A DNA stretch of 64,000 nt from Ophiosphaerella korrae (taxonomy: Eukaryota; Ascomycota; Dothideomycetes; Pleosporales; Phaeosphaeriaceae), in contig JALNQF010000135.1 of NCBI GenBank assembly GCA_028456385.1, positions 57,006 to 121,005 on the forward strand. The letters run 5' to 3'. The notes under the pieces are model-generated. The model was given only the letters and a program-made list of their open reading frames with translations. It had not been told where the DNA came from and did no database searches. Numbering within the stretch: position 1 is the first letter of the stretch; every line of letters starts with the position of its first letter. Below, one piece after another: positions 1 through 12,910 of this stretch. Made by a program: the position numbers and the translations under genes.

Positions 1-883
1 GTTCATCTGTGGGCATACTCCCATGCGAGAAATGGCCGAAAAGTACAACACTGTACTTGTAGTTGGTGGCGAGGGAGAAAAATGCCGCATTGTAGCTGAA
101 GGCTATGGTTTCAATGATGTGTAAGTACATTATCTCCAAGAGCATCTATAGAGCTAACCTTTGCATAGCGTTACACCTGGAGACATCATCAAAGATAACC
201 AAGATACCACTCCTTTCCGCAAATTGACAGACGAAGAGTACAAGAATTCACGAGCACGAAACTTTGGTGAGGTCGAGATTGAAGCTATCTTTGTGTTCGC
301 CGACTCACGCGATTGGGCGGCCGATCAGCAAATCATCCTCGACCTTCTCATGTCCAAGAATGGTCGCCTTGGAACTCGATCTGAGAACTACGATGAAGGC
401 CCAGCTGTCTTTTTCTCACATAATGATGTTGTCTGGAGCGCCTCCCATGATCTTACCCGCATTGGTATGGGGGCTCTACGGGTATCTCTCGAAGCCATGT
501 ACAAAGCTGTCACTGGCAAAGACCTAGAGACCACCGCTTTTGGCAAACCTCAAATTGGTACATTCGAGTTCGCTACTCGTCTTCTGCAGAGGTGGCGCAA
601 AGACACCCACGGCATCGATTCACCACCGTCGACAGTCTACTTCGTTGGCGATACCCCAGAGTCAGATATTCGAGGCACCAATGAGTACAATGAGCATACC
701 AACGAATCCCAATGGTACTCTATTCTTGTCAAAACAGGCGTGTTCCAAGAAGGTTCCGAACTTTGCTTCCAACCCAAAGCTATAGTAAATACTGTTCTTG
801 ATGCGGTGAAGCATGGTATGGAGCGAGAGCACAAGAAGGTGCTAAAGGAGAGCATGCTCAAAACCGGTGTGATTGAAGAGTAG
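1..883 (+). CDS. HAD-superfamily hydrolase, HDHD5/CECR5-like (5' partial)
   Basis: This is the 3' part of a gene that begins before the window. Exons are <1-120 and 169-883; the 48-bp intron 121-168 has donor GTAAGT and acceptor CATAG, and splicing joins GFNDV to VTPGD. The first exon contains HTPM and VVGGEGEKC, typical of the class IIA HAD family that includes human HDHD5 (CECR5) and yeast YKR070W. The second exon carries the C-terminal HAD motif VGDTPESDIRGTN (DxxxxD metal-binding acidic pair) followed by VKTGVF. The N-terminal nucleophile motif DxDGV lies outside the window. Family members are predicted phosphatases, often mitochondrial, with poorly defined substrates. The assignment to the family is firm; substrate and location are not shown by this sequence. 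Confidence 0.9.
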
Positions 884-3257
884 CCTAATCAGTGCTATCT
901 TCCGCAACACTTTCGGCGGTTCCTATTTCAGCATGGCACAGCAAGGGGCGTTGAGGGGTTGGGTTTTCGTGTTTCATTTCCACACAAAACACAAATTCAC
1001 TTATGCTGGAAGCTGCGCTTCAGCTTTTGATCAACAAACTCATATTAGATACATGACTTCATGATACTGGACGACCTTGTCGTCGTTCCGTATTTAACCG
1101 ATATACATTCTTACACTTTAAAAACAAGTCTACCTATCAAACTCCGAGTATCTAGATTTTGCAAATCTCTCTAGCCAGTGTGATTTCTAGATCTCCCGAG
1201 TACAATCTCGCATACAATCCGTAACTACCACAAGTAGTGAGCCCACACCCAAGCTGCCAGATGACCTAATTCGCCGATGAAATGAAACTGCTTACAATAT
1301 CCTTCAGTTGGCTGAGCCTGAACGACTTACAATTCGCAATATACTTCAACTAAGCATGTGAAGATTTTGATATTCAAGTCGAGTCGTGTTCTCCACGTAA
1401 TCCATTGACGTCCATCACAGACAGTATCCGGCCAATCGACAAAGCCGGGCCGATGCCACCCGCAGCATGTCAGACTACCACGCCACTCAAGGCAGATCAT
1501 TCTATTTCGTCGCAAGCTGAGTACGCATCAGCAATCAAGCAAGCAAACCTGCAATACCGAAATGTTCAAGACGCGACAGCCGCACCCCCACCTCGACAAG
1601 CATACCCTCTCCGACCCGCTTCAACGGCGCTGACGTCCCTGGTCGACACGCTACCGAACTAAAAGCCAGCTGAAACACGCGCGATCGCTACACATTCCCC
1701 ACCCTCATTTCCAGAACATCATCAGGCTTTATCCCCCCCCCGTTCTGGTCACAGACAGGCATCCCTGGACCCCGACCTGGCGGCTGGGGCAAGGGCGCAC
1801 TTTGGGCATGGGGGGGCTGGGTGGAAGGAAATGAGGGGGGTGAGTGAGGCGTGAATACGTTGGAGCGCCCCTGACCTCGATTTCCTTGGGATCCTCCTGC
1901 CAAGTGAAAGGCGGGCTGGAGAGACGTCGCAGATGAGGCTGCCGGAATCGCTTCGGATGGTGGTGGGTGGGAGTATGTTTTGCTTTGTATAGGCCGCAGA
2001 TGTGCGGCCTGTGATGATAGGGCAGCTTGTCACTTATAAATAGGCATACTATGCCCAAGGTGTTCATTCGTGATGAAGGCTGTTTGATGCCTAATCAATG
2101 AAGGAAGTCAAAGCTGACTTTGCGCCGAGGGCATACATCCACTGCATTTCACCGAAAGCGCACCATTACACTATTTGGTATTTAAACTAGCTGTTAGAGT
2201 CTTTTCATATACAAATAGTTGCAACAATGTATTCCTACTGGTTTCATGAGGCCTTGGAACTGTGCGGACTATCAAACACACCTCATGGAATTCTAATGTT
2301 AGCAATGTCCACGGTAAAATGAGTGAATATTTGATTAGAACATCCTATGTCAGACTGTCCAGGGAAGGCCTGGATACTAGAGTGCAGCGTATTAGGTCGG
2401 TGTTTTCGATAGAGCTTTGAATCCCGCCTCCTAAAATTGTCGGTAGTCTGCACTACTCGGGAGCAATCTCGGGTCATTTCAGGAAGTCGGGATACACCGG
2501 GTTGACTCATGAGTGCAGTCTTTGGTTCAACAGATTCCAGTCTGCAGGATTTTGATGTTCAATAGGCTAACCGGATAATCTTTAACAGTGCCCAAAGGAA
2601 ACGCTGAGGTCCATAGAAGATGTCTTGATAGCTTCGATTCTCTGTAGTTCTAGATGTAACTGAATATGAGGGCACAGGATCAGGAAATATTATACTATTT
2701 GAAGCCACTTTGCCAGTAATTAAGCACCTGGAGAGACTTGACGGATATATTAGAGTAAGGTGCGTGTAGGTTGACGAAACGGCTTGAGAATCTTCTTGAG
2801 CATTGTATGATGCTCCAGGCGACCATTAGGCCATTGCTACGAGGTTTTGGTAAGTTGGTACGAATGAAATCAAAGCCTCGCAGTCAAAGTAGTAGTATTG
2901 GAAGACTTTGAAGTCTTGCTATATTTATTTTGCAGAGGCGCATCCCCGTCTAGCCAGCTCTCTGCACTCCATTGGGGTGAATGGTAAGCCTTTCTCATGA
3001 TAGAATTCTTCGTACATTTTTTTAGATTCATATGAGAAGAGGGCCTCATCTCGCGATGGCCTCCGTTCTGAAGCCAAGCATTCAGAGCGTGAAATTCATG
3101 TCCCAAGTCCCAAGAATCTTTTGATGAAAGTTTCCGAATCAAAAGCGTGCAGAACCGATTTCAGAATTTCTGATATCACCTTGTCATCCTCATGCGAACA
3201 TCTCTTTATATGCTCCAATTCATGAACAATCCCATCTTATACCCACTGAGTTTGTTC
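884..3257. other. Intergenic region without recognisable gene
   Basis: No convincing coding exon is visible on either strand. Short open frames, for example around 1405-1662, have biased composition and no family resemblance. A G-rich patch on the plus strand lies at about 1795-1850. The region probably holds the 3' ends of the flanking convergent genes. Confidence 0.5.
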
Positions 3258-3679
3258 TCATCCATTGGCTTTTGATACTTCCAATCCTTGCACGCCATCC
3301 ATTCCCTCGGTAACAGGCTCATACAGAACATCAACATCCAGATCCTTCATAACGCCAATAACAACACCAACGCTTTCGATGAAGCCGTTAACCGCAACAC
3401 GTAGCATGCGATTCGTAGTGGCAGCATAGTTGACTTGTAAAACGTCATCTTCGAAGGAATCGGCGGAATGAGTCAACTCAAACGAGCGACGCACAAGAGG
3501 CGAAAGCTCAGCATCCACAGAGAGTGCACGGAGGGCGGTTGATGCGAGGCGGTGCGAAGGGAATGGTATAGTGAGTACGCTGGAACACGTCAGAGAAAGA
3601 GCCTCTCACAACGCAAACTATGTTTATCGTACAGCGTACATGGAAAGTCCTCAGCTTTCCAGTTTTTAGAATCAGCCAT
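3258..3679 (-). CDS. pcc1: EKC/KEOPS complex subunit Pcc1
   Basis: Two exons on the minus strand: 3679-3633 and 3579-3258, with a 53-bp intron (donor GTACGA, acceptor TCCAG). The joined product is 122 aa and begins MADSKNWKAEDFPCTL. The splice choice restores the family-typical run FPCTLVLTIPFPS, followed by ALRALSVDAELSP and VNYAATTNRMLRVAVNGF. These match the Pcc1/LAGE3 fold (two helices packed on a three-stranded sheet). In yeast Pcc1 is a dimerising subunit of KEOPS, which makes the t6A modification on tRNA and affects telomeres and transcription. The protein is slightly longer than yeast Pcc1 because of an acidic tail after about residue 105. It lies divergent from the small protein at 3981, with about 300 bp between them. 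Confidence 0.87.
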
Positions 3680-3980
3680 AGTGCCTTTTTACCCTTTGAT
3701 ATGTTGTTGGGGTCGATGAGGCTCAAACTTCACAAAAATGTGGGGGAGGGGCACCTTACCACTTATAGTAAGGCGCAAAATGAGCAATGGCGTACGAACT
3801 AGGTGCCTTTCACAGCGTCATATCATCATCATTTATGACAATAATGTGCCCTAGCGAACGTGACTTGTACAAAATTCATGATATCTCCAACATTTCCCCA
3901 CAAACAAGCTCAATTGGATCTCTTTGCCATTTCAATCACAAGATATCGATATATACTAGACCGAATAGAGCTTCGCCATT
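3680..3980. promoter_or_regulatory. Divergent promoter interval, Pcc1 / small mitochondrial protein
   Basis: About 300 bp separate the two start codons, so both promoters must lie here. An AT-rich stretch with TATATA occurs near 3949-3956, close to the plus-strand gene. No specific factor site is claimed. Confidence 0.35.
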
Positions 3981-4505
3981 ATGTTCCGCAGCCTAATGAT
4001 TAGACCCTCGAGGACACTTGAGACTGCCCATTTCAGATTATTCTCTGTATCAGCTACAAGGACTGCGGAAGGATACCCGAATGATCTCAGCACAAATGCC
4101 AAGACGAAGACCGATGCTTGCTCCGACGACAAGCATGCTGTAAATAAGGCAAAAGAAGGAGATGCACACAATATCCAAGAGACAAACGCAAAAGCTGGTA
4201 TGGAGTGAGTATTTTTTGTTTGCAATATTGTCCAAAGTCAAGCTGTAGCTTCGTGTGGTATACATCTCGTCACACGAACATGTGCATCTCTATTCTCAGA
4301 ACAACGGTTCAGGGTGCTATCATCACTCTTCATTCTATGTATTAAGTTAATGGCTTCTAGTAGCGCCCACAATAGCGGCATAGGAGGCCATGCAACCGAG
4401 GGACAAGACTCAGCAGGCGGAAAGGCGAAGGCGAAAAAAGAGTTTCCAGAGGCACCTGACCCAGCGATTGGTATGCAGGATGAGCGAGGAGGACGAGGTG
4501 GTTGA
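3981..4505 (+). CDS. Small, probably mitochondrial protein of unknown function
   Basis: Two exons, 3981-4204 and 4361-4505, are joined across a 156-bp intron (donor GTGAGT, acceptor TTCTAG) to give 122 aa. The N-terminus (MFRSLMIRPSRTLETAHF, then RLFSVSATRTAEG) has the Arg/Ser-rich, acid-free look of a mitochondrial presequence with a likely cleavage site near FSVSA. The middle is hydrophilic, rich in Lys, Asp and Ala. The C-terminus KKEFPEAPDPAIGMQDERGG looks conserved; I recall similar C-termini in fungal hypothetical proteins but cannot name a function. The frame across the intron is consistent and both exons have the same character, which supports the model. An extra small exon inside the intron is possible. 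Confidence 0.6.
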
Positions 4506-5080
4506 GTAGGTAGGCAAGGAAAGGGCAACAAAGTGGCAAAGAGAAATTAAATGTTCGTACTGAAATCCGCCCTTTTGTTTCGACCAAAATATCAAACAAA
4601 TCTCCAAATTACTAGCCAAAATTATCTACAGATGGCAGCTATATCGGTGCGGCCATGAATGCAAGTGAGGAATTAGTCCTTGGTGTCGACGAGGGGAAGA
4701 ACTAGTCTGCGCAACACAAACATGACCGGCCTACCCAAACTGGCAATTCCGTCCAACCCCAGCTAAAAACCTCAGCGTCGTTGGCGCACGACATAGCTGG
4801 CTTGGATGCCTTGTTCATCGACCCATGATGTTACTTTAGATCTTTTTACTAACTCCCGCGATTCCTTCTCCACAGACCCACAAATTTCCCGGACAATCCT
4901 CAACACGCTAACTCTTCACAACGCTTCGGATCGCTGAATGAGGTCATTCCGGAGAAGAAACCGGTATACATGGCTTGGGGAGTATATTATATGAAATGGT
5001 TCGTCCGTTTATTGGAGCAGCCAGGCTCGATAAGTCGACCATAAGCTGCGTTGTTTGTATAAGATATCTAATATCTAATC
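4506..5080. other. Intergenic region, upstream of sugar transporter
   Basis: No coding exon is seen. The interval holds the 3' end of the small protein gene and the promoter of the transporter starting at 5081; AT-rich sequence (AAGATATCTAATATCTAATC) lies directly before that ATG. Confidence 0.45.
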
Positions 5081-6740
5081 ATGGGTGCCTTCGAGCTCAG
5101 AGGCAAGAGCTTAATTACAGTTATTCTTTTGACATCTGGTCTTGACTTTCTTCTATTTGGATGTGAGCTTCTTCGATTTGGTGATTTATCTTAACGGTTA
5201 GTAACGTGATCAGATGATCAAGGCCTCTTTGGCGGCATCCTGGGCGCCCAACGCTTCAAGGACACGCTTAGCAACCCAAGCCCAACGATGACGGGACTCG
5301 TTACTGCTATATATGATATCGGCTGTGCTCTCGGTGCCGTAGTTGCCTTCGTGTTCGGTGAGAACATTGGGCGGAAGCGTTCGATTATCCTAGCCAATGT
5401 CATCGTTATCGTCGGAGCCGCAATTCAAACCGCATCCTTTGGATACTGGCAGATGTTCGCGTCGAGAATCATTGGCGGTATCGGTGTCGGTCTCTCAACC
5501 GTTGCAGTTCCAATTCTACAATCCGAGACGCTACCAGCTCACAACCGTGGTGCGCTCTTGGTTGTACAATCGGCTTTGATCATCATTGGGGTGGCAATCG
5601 CATCTTGGCTTTGTTTTGCAACGCTGTATGCGAATAGCTCTCTTCAATGGCGGTTTCCAGTCGCTTGCCAGATTCTGTTCTCGATGATAGTGTTAGCTCT
5701 ATGTCCGTTCTTGTGCGAAACGCCTCGATGGCTAGCACAGCGCGGAAGGGTTGATGAGGTACGCTATATTGGGACGGGGGTACACGAACTAGAAATAAAT
5801 CAGATCTTTAAAGCTGACTTAAGTATAGGCTAAACACACCATCAGCCGACTTCTCGATAAGCCCATCGACGACGACGAAGTCGAAGGCCAACTCCAAGAA
5901 ATCCTCGAAGCCATCGAAGCCGAAAGCAACGACGAAGAACCATCATGGAGCGAAGTCTTCAGCAACGCCACTAAAACCCGTAACCTCCACCGCGTAATTC
6001 TCGGAATGGGCCCATACATGATGAATCAGTGGTCCGGCATAAACGCCCTATGCTACTACCTCGCCTTCATCTTCCAAGAATACCTTGGCTACACACCCAG
6101 CATGTCCCTCATCCTCGCATCTGTCGCATTCACACAATACGCCATGTTCTCCTGGCCCCCATACTTCTACATCGACCGCATCGGACGACGATGGTCTGTG
6201 ATGCTCTCCTCCGCCGGCTGCGCAATATGCATGGCCGTCATCGCAGGCTGCCTAGCGAAGAACAGCTTTGCTAGCGCCGCAGCAGCGGTAGCATTCATGT
6301 TCCTCTATCTTGACTGCTTCACCCTCGGCATCCTGCCCGTCTCCTGGTCCTACTCCGCGGAAATACAGCCCTTACGTGTTCGCAACAAAGCCACAGCCGT
6401 GGGCGTCTTCTCGCACTGGATGTCCAATTTTGTCGTGGTAATGGTCACGCCCATTGGTCTGAATAACATCAAGGGACATTATTTTTGGATCTGGGCGATT
6501 GTGTGTGCGTCGTTTGTGCCGCTGACTTACTTCTTTGGCGTCGAGACGTCTGGGCGCACGTTGGAGCAGATTGACGATATGTTTTATGAGAAGCCTAGGG
6601 TGTGTATGGGGCTGAATAAGGAGAATAGGGCGGTGGTAAGGGGGAGCAGAGAGGATGCAGAGGAGAGGTATAGGAAGTTTGCGCATGTAAATGAGAAGCG
6701 GGCGGCGGTTATGGATGAGAGGGCCTCGCAGAACAACTAG
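5081..6740 (+). CDS. MFS sugar porter (hexose transporter-like)
   Basis: Three exons, 5081-5162, 5214-5758 and 5829-6740, give 512 aa; introns are 51 and 70 bp. The first splice rebuilds the sugar-porter signature FGYDQGLFGG at about residues 25-34. Further family motifs follow: GRKRS in the loop after TM2 (near residue 80), SRIIGGIGVG, the PESPRW-like CETPRWLAQRG at about 195-205, a long acidic central loop (DKPIDDDEVEGQ to EAESNDEEPSW), NQWSGINALCYY in TM7, DRIGRRW, and the C-terminal VETSGRTLEQID. About 12 membrane segments are expected, so it is a plasma-membrane, probably proton-coupled importer. The substrate (hexose, disaccharide or other) cannot be told from sequence alone. There are no catabolic neighbours to suggest one. 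Confidence 0.92.
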
Positions 6741-9700
6741 TGTTTGTAGAAGGAGTATAACGCAGTAGATGGAGGGCCTTTTACATTATTTTATAGTAGC
6801 AAGAGTATATATACCGACAGGCCAAATACATCTCAATAGCTTGAATACTTTTACCATGGGAGCCTTTGTGCACGCGTGCAAACTCTTTGCTCCCTGCTTT
6901 AGTGATGGAGACTGTAGTTCATGGAGAATGCGATTACTACTAATATCAACTGCCTTTGGCTAGTAATCCAGCCAAGAACCATGGCAGAGTCATCCCATTT
7001 CCACCAGTGAAAAGGATACACCCACGCTTATTCTTGTTGGATGAAACATTCCGCACGATTGCTATGTGAAGGTGTTCATAAGATTATATACTACTCTCTT
7101 CCTAATTTACTTCTCTGCCTCTTAATCGGGCAAGAAGTAAATAGTCCCAGTCACAGTGATTATACTACCGAGCAAATTCCTCACTTTCACATTGGCGGGG
7201 CAAAATCTCTAAGGCCCGCGAAACTTTGTTTCTTCGGGAGCATCATTGTAGACTATGCAATCTCTATAACCCCGTGACATTATCCTGGCTTTTCATTATC
7301 ATGCAAAGTTCGGCGTTGAATCACATGTTGCATGGGCACCACGTTTGTGGATTCCATGTCTTATTCGCATATTCCTAGGTATCCTCGAGTTGTAGATAGG
7401 CAATATAGGATCTGTTCCCGTCGACGCCACTTACTACTCCTATAAAATTACGTATCAGTTAGGCGTCATGATCTTCATATTATACGGCAGTCAAGTTCTC
7501 CCCATGCACTGCACAAGCCCGTCAAACACATGACCTCGTCTAGCGGCAGCACCATACAACGCAGCAGCTTGGTAACATGCAAGAACGAAACAACCCAGCA
7601 ACATGAAGCGTGATTCCTAATATCTTTCAGGCTTACCCACCTCGAAGCACCGGACCTTCATGCACGGCGCCAGAACCGTAAGATCAGTGCCCTGCTGTGC
7701 GCGATGCCCATATGCAAACCCGATCTCAATTCCCCCGGGCTGTCATACACGCGTCGCTGTCTCTATCAAACAAGCATACCACACATCCCATGCTGCAAAA
7801 TCCATGTCGGGTCCCACGCCCGCTGCCCGAAATGCGTCCGCACTTCGCCATATCAAACCTTCTTGCGGAGCTTGCAAGGGTTTTGATTCATCACGCAGCG
7901 CCGCATATGTACACACATAGTGCCATACACAGTATTAATAGTCTACCGGTACTTCAAGGATATGTGTGGCTAAACATGCCATACCACTGTCTCCTCCCAC
8001 CCCCACCTCCTGGAGAATGCCGTTGAGCAATTATGTATGCCCTTCAATGATATGCCAACTCCGTGCAGGCGGGCCGCGTAGCACCGGACCGAATAATGCA
8101 AATCTCGCTTTCCCATTGCATCAACAGCCCGACCAGACACCCATCTACCAACCGGGCAGCGCAAACGCCGGCCAAGTAGCGGTGTCAACAAGAGCGACCA
8201 TGTCGTCACAGCCTCTCCGTCACCATCGTACGACACCCTCCTCCCCACCATCTCATTTACAGAACAAACCGACGTGCAAAGACATCCCCCATCCGGTCTG
8301 ATCGGCCTGCGTGCAGAAAAAGACGTTTATGCACGTGCGCGCCGCCATTTCTCGTGACTCAGAGATTGGGCTAAGATCGATGACGCCGCTGACGTCATGT
8401 TTTACAGCGCCAGCTAAGGAAAAGAAAAATGAGGTCCCGGGGCGGTGGGCTGCATTCGGACCTTTGGGTGTCTGCGACCGAGTCCGTGAGCTGTGGTGCC
8501 GGGATGGGGCGGGTAAATTTTGTGCCTGTTTTGGAATATATTTTGTGCTTGTGCGAGCGGGATATGGCTTCCGGGTAGTGATCCTAAATCATTGGTATGG
8601 TATGCTTGGCCGGAATGAAACGAGGTGCAAGTTTAGGCGTGAAGTTCCGGGTCGGTGGCGTTGGTGACCAATACTCCTGCGTTTCCGCTGCTGATCAATG
8701 GGTGGCGTCAAGCCGTGCTACTGGTCGGCTAGAATTGCCTAGCAAATCATCGTTGCCCTTATCGATGTGAATGACGATATCTAACCGCTGATTTTAGGAG
8801 CGTATCATGAGATTATTCGACGTGTTGGCGAATGAACGTCTTGGACTATGAAATCCTGATACGATTACCATGATTTGATGCAACTTCAGGCCAGTTTCCC
8901 TGGATCCCCGCGAGTAAGTGCGTGCCTGGGGGCTCGGTTTGCTGGCGATGATGCTTATTTGCAAAAGATGCAATGGACCACCAAAAAGGTAATTTCGCCG
9001 GCCCCCATAACAGACCAGCCAACAATGATTGTCCCAGAGCTGTTGGCTAACTATCAGCCAAAAAATACCTAAGTCGCATAATGTGTCCAACTCCAGTGTC
9101 ATTGTAGCCGGAACCGTCAGGAACGCCGCCGTAAGTACCAGCCCTGCAGCCAGAGGGGGACCCACATCAATGGGATTCTTTCATCCATCAGACAGCCCCA
9201 ACACAAAGCCCGTAATTATGATCTCTGAACCAGGATAATACGATATCAAGTCCCCGCGAGATCCAATACCTACCTAATCCGTACCCCTCCTCCCGGCTCT
9301 TGCTGTTGTGTTGCAATATGCCACGTTCGGCTGACCTATCTGTCCACAAATTTGCAACTTGGGGCCTCAACGCCCCGGAAACCAAGTGCACCTGCATACC
9401 GTAGCGTCTCAACCGGTCTATGCGCAACGACGTAGGTAGTGCGCTCACGCGCACTTCATCGGAAGGCGGGCATTCGAAGTTTGGAGGTTTGGAAAGCAAA
9501 ATGTATTCCGAGGTTCGCCGCCGTGACTGGGTTGCTGCTGCACCCATGGCGTGAGGCAGCAAGCCATGTGGATAATGACGAATCCAGCTTTAGCTGTGAT
9601 GATCTATCTCGCTAAGTTGCGGGGCGCAAAAACGGGCTGGTTGTGCTGGCTTGGCTTCACATTGATCTTCAATGGTGGCCGAATCAGCGCGCTATGGATT

Positions 9701-10568
9701 TCCGAAGAGGAGGGTGGTACAGTGATGGCAGAGGATGCTTGTGTTTAAGCCAACGTTTGCTAAAGTTGCGGTTCCTGCTGTCTATCTATCGATTATGGAC
9801 CCTTTGTACATGGTTTGATAGTGAGTGGAGATTGTAGCGCTGAGACGGTTGTTCTTGATGTACCACCGGCTGGCAAACGTGTGCATTTAGACTCGCTGGT
9901 ATGCTTAAGCGATGATACGGACCAGGCTGCAGCTACTGGTCGCTAATGTCGGCTGGGGAGCGAAATGCAAGTTACAATGCGGAGATGAGTAGTGGGGGCG
10001 GGAGCGGCAAAGTCGGCAGCCTTAGTTCACGGTGGTAGACAATGTGGGAAGGCACAAGACAGCCTTGACTAACAAGCGTGTCAGGAGGGGAAAAACGGTG
10101 AACCTCAAGTCACAAGATAGTGGTATGATGTAGAGTAAGGCTTGATTGAGCTGCCTGTTGCTAGAGGCCCGTCATCTGTCCAGCTCGACACCAGAAGGCG
10201 GAGCGCTTGGTACCAAGCTGTGGACAGGCGAGATGCAGTACATTTCTGAAAGGAAATACAAAGGGGTATGGTATCAATGAAACGAAAGTTGGCTGCCACA
10301 CTCCAGCGCTTGGATGTAATGACGATAGAAAGGAAGCGAACTCGTGATTGGGAACAGATTTTCTGATCCTTGGACATTCTTGTATCGCAATGCTTCGGTC
10401 ATCGCCTCCTGTGTGGTGATATAGAACGCCAAAAATGCTCCATATTCAAGGGTAATGAAAAACTCCCATATGCGTGTCAGGCATGTGTTCAGAACTGGCG
10501 GTGTCTAAATGCCTCTATGCTCTCGTGGTTCTCTTTGGAGCCGCTGGCGCTGAGTTCTGGCCGGTTAG
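6741..10568. other. Gene-poor interval; possible decayed coding pieces near 8.95-9.24 kb
   Basis: No intact gene is recognised over 3.8 kb. On the minus strand between about 9240 and 8955 there are hydrophobic peptide stretches (GFVLGLSDG, then GTIIVGWSVMGAGEITFLVV) that could be joined only by assuming an intron and ignoring a TGA. This may be a decayed membrane-protein gene or chance. The rest holds short open frames with no family resemblance. Confidence 0.35.
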
Positions 10569-11072
10569 TCAAGCGCGACCAACGGGAGGAGTCCGTCCAG
10601 AGGAGAAGTCGCCACATCGCCTGGCTTCGTTTTGGATGAGCTGCTCAACATGTTTGGCTGCGTCTGCCGCGTTCACACCAGCAGTCAGGTAGCTATCAGC
10701 AGCCCCAAGCTCCAAAGGAGTCACAGCCCCGGGACTTGCAAGAGGAGCCAGGCGTGGGCTCGTCGGCTTTGCAGAGGCTGGTGCATGTACTTGACGGCTG
10801 GTGTTGGCGAGCAGTTGTTGCTGGTAGGCGTACATCTGCCGCTGGACTTCGTACTGCCTCGCTCGAGGGGAGACTGGGGTAGGGCTGTTGGGGCCTGTAA
10901 CTGGTGTGGCCGCCACACTGGAGCTTTGAGACGAAGCGAAGTTGGCTGGGTGAAAGCGTGGTAGTGATGGAAGCCTTAGATGTCCAGGGTCACTTGTAGA
11001 CTGGTACGTATTGAGAGCTGGTCGTCGTCGAGCCTGCGATGGGATAGCGAGTGGCGAGCTAAGTGAAGGCAT
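10569..11072 (-). CDS. Hypothetical Pro/Ser/Ala-rich protein
   Basis: The single-exon reading frame is open from 11189; I chose the ATG at 11072 (167 aa) because the residues before it (to about SSRTADRN) look like translated leader. The product starts MPSLSSPLAIPSQARRRPAL. It is mostly low-complexity and probably disordered (SPTPVSPRARQ). It then has a short region that could be helical, YEVQRQMYAYQQQLL, and a C-terminal segment LGAADSYLTAGVNAADAAKH followed by VEQLIQNEARRC. The C-terminal helix-like part looks like real coding sequence. No function is known to me, and no domain can be named. Flanking intergenic regions are long on both sides. Confidence 0.55.
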   Translation of the reverse strand: MPSLSSPLAIPSQARRRPALNTYQSTSDPGHLRLPSLPRFHPANFASSQSSSVAATPVTGPNSPTPVSPRARQYEVQRQMYAYQQQLLANTSRQVHAPASAKPTSPRLAPLASPGAVTPLELGAADSYLTAGVNAADAAKHVEQLIQNEARRCGDFSSGRTPPVGRA

Positions 11073-12910
11073 ATTGCGATCGGCAGTTCTTGATGAAATT
11101 TTTTGAGAAGGGAGGAAGGTGTAAAGAGTCAAGAAACTAGCAGCGAGAGGGCCTTGTTTGATATAGATCCACTTCAAAAAAGATGTCACAGTCAGACCAG
11201 GGCAGGTACCACGAGTCAGAGCGATAAGCGCAGGCAGACGGTGTCCAATATACCTCGCAGCGGGATAGTCCTGGAATGCTTGGAACGGGAAGCTTGGACT
11301 GAATATTGGCCGTGAGCCGATCTTTTATTGGAAAGGAACAGCGAAGATCTTCCGCTAACCGTGCACCGCCGTGTTACCAGACTTTCTGAGAGGATGGGTG
11401 AGGCACGGCCCGGTGGACCCTGTTTCACAGCGCTGGCAAGTCCTTGAGCAGCGAGCGCGCTCACTTGAGCACAAAACGGGCTATCAATTGGGGCTTGTGG
11501 TTGCGGGCCGTATGGTGGCGGGAGGTATGCAACTTAGAGGGTGTGTTGATTGAGTGCCGCAGATGGGTCCCACAATTGGTGATAAATAAGTTGGAGGGCG
11601 CTGATTATAATAAAGGAGCCGCTGGGCTTTATTTGATGTTCGAGGGCGGTTGTTGGGCGAACGAGGATAAAGCGATGGTGCTCTTACATAGCTTTTGTGC
11701 CGCCGTCTCGCCTAAGAGCCGTTGCTATCGTCATCTGTTCGGCTTGTTCTTGGTCTACGGCAGTGGGGCTTTTGTTGGTAATTAGCGCTTAGAGCAACTG
11801 TCCACGTCGCATACCCGTGCTTGGTGCAGACTTTGGTGACGCAGGAGATGCAAAATATGCGGAAATGTCGGCTCTCAGATACTGGCCTACCACGTTTAGC
11901 GCCAGGAAAGCATTCAACACGTGAGCATAGTTGCACTCGGCGGGTGGCTTCGAGTGTAGCGAGTGCACGTGCTCGTTGCAAGGATAGGATAGGTAGGTAG
12001 TTGGACGGAGAAACAGGTGCCTCCTGCACGAAATCACGACACTGTATTCGATCGGTCGCTATCCTCGCGCACCTTTCCCATCCGACATCTGCACCGAAAT
12101 TGAAGCTATTCCCCTCTGGCGTCGCGCGCGCTAACAATTTATCAAGACGTAGTGCCACTGCTCCGGATTCTGCGGCACATACTTTCTTGCATCGTGGGTT
12201 TCCGGCGCTCCGGTACGAGCTTCGTGATCACCTGATGATGCTCTCAATTCTGTCCCGTAGAGGGCGTGAGCTGAAACCACCAAGTGTTTGTAAAAAAGCA
12301 TGCTGCTCGCAGTGGCAGGCAAGAGATGCATCGCATCACATTACCGTCATGAAGTCTCATTAAGGTGCGCACTAGACCATGGAAGACGCCGTTCGGGCCT
12401 TCTCGACCATGGATCTGCCTCAGGCCATCGTGACCTCGGGTAGGAGGTTGGAGCTTAGCGTGGTGGCTTACACTGCATATCAATCAATTGATCACGATCC
12501 CACAAATAGTCTTGGTCCGTGTCAGGAGCGGTTGGACATGCAGTCGATGTTTGTCCTGCACATGAACAGATATTGATGAACGACAACAAAGCTGCATTGC
12601 CCATGTCGATCTCCCGAGTGCGGCTGAATCTCACAGACTTGGCCTGTCGGAGATGTTCGGGGCATGCAGATTGGAGCGGGTAGCCGTTCTATAGTAGCAA
12701 TTTTGGATTGTTTGGTATGCACACCATGCAAAGCTTGGACGTGTTGAGGTGTAACCGTCCTTCCTATTGTGCTACGACAGCCGCACATACAGTACACAGC
12801 TTAGAAGGTGATACAAGATGTGGACTCGGGAAGGACGGTGAGTAGCGCTTTTGTGCGCCCAAGGTCTAATGTGATTGAAGCCCATGCAATTGCCAAATCC
12901 CTTGCTAATA
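11073..12910. other. Intergenic region between hypothetical protein and ARP2
   Basis: Short open frames on both strands (for example 11712-12158 minus) have no recognisable family and no consistent splicing. It should contain the promoter of the 10569-11072 gene and the 3' end of ARP2. Confidence 0.4.
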
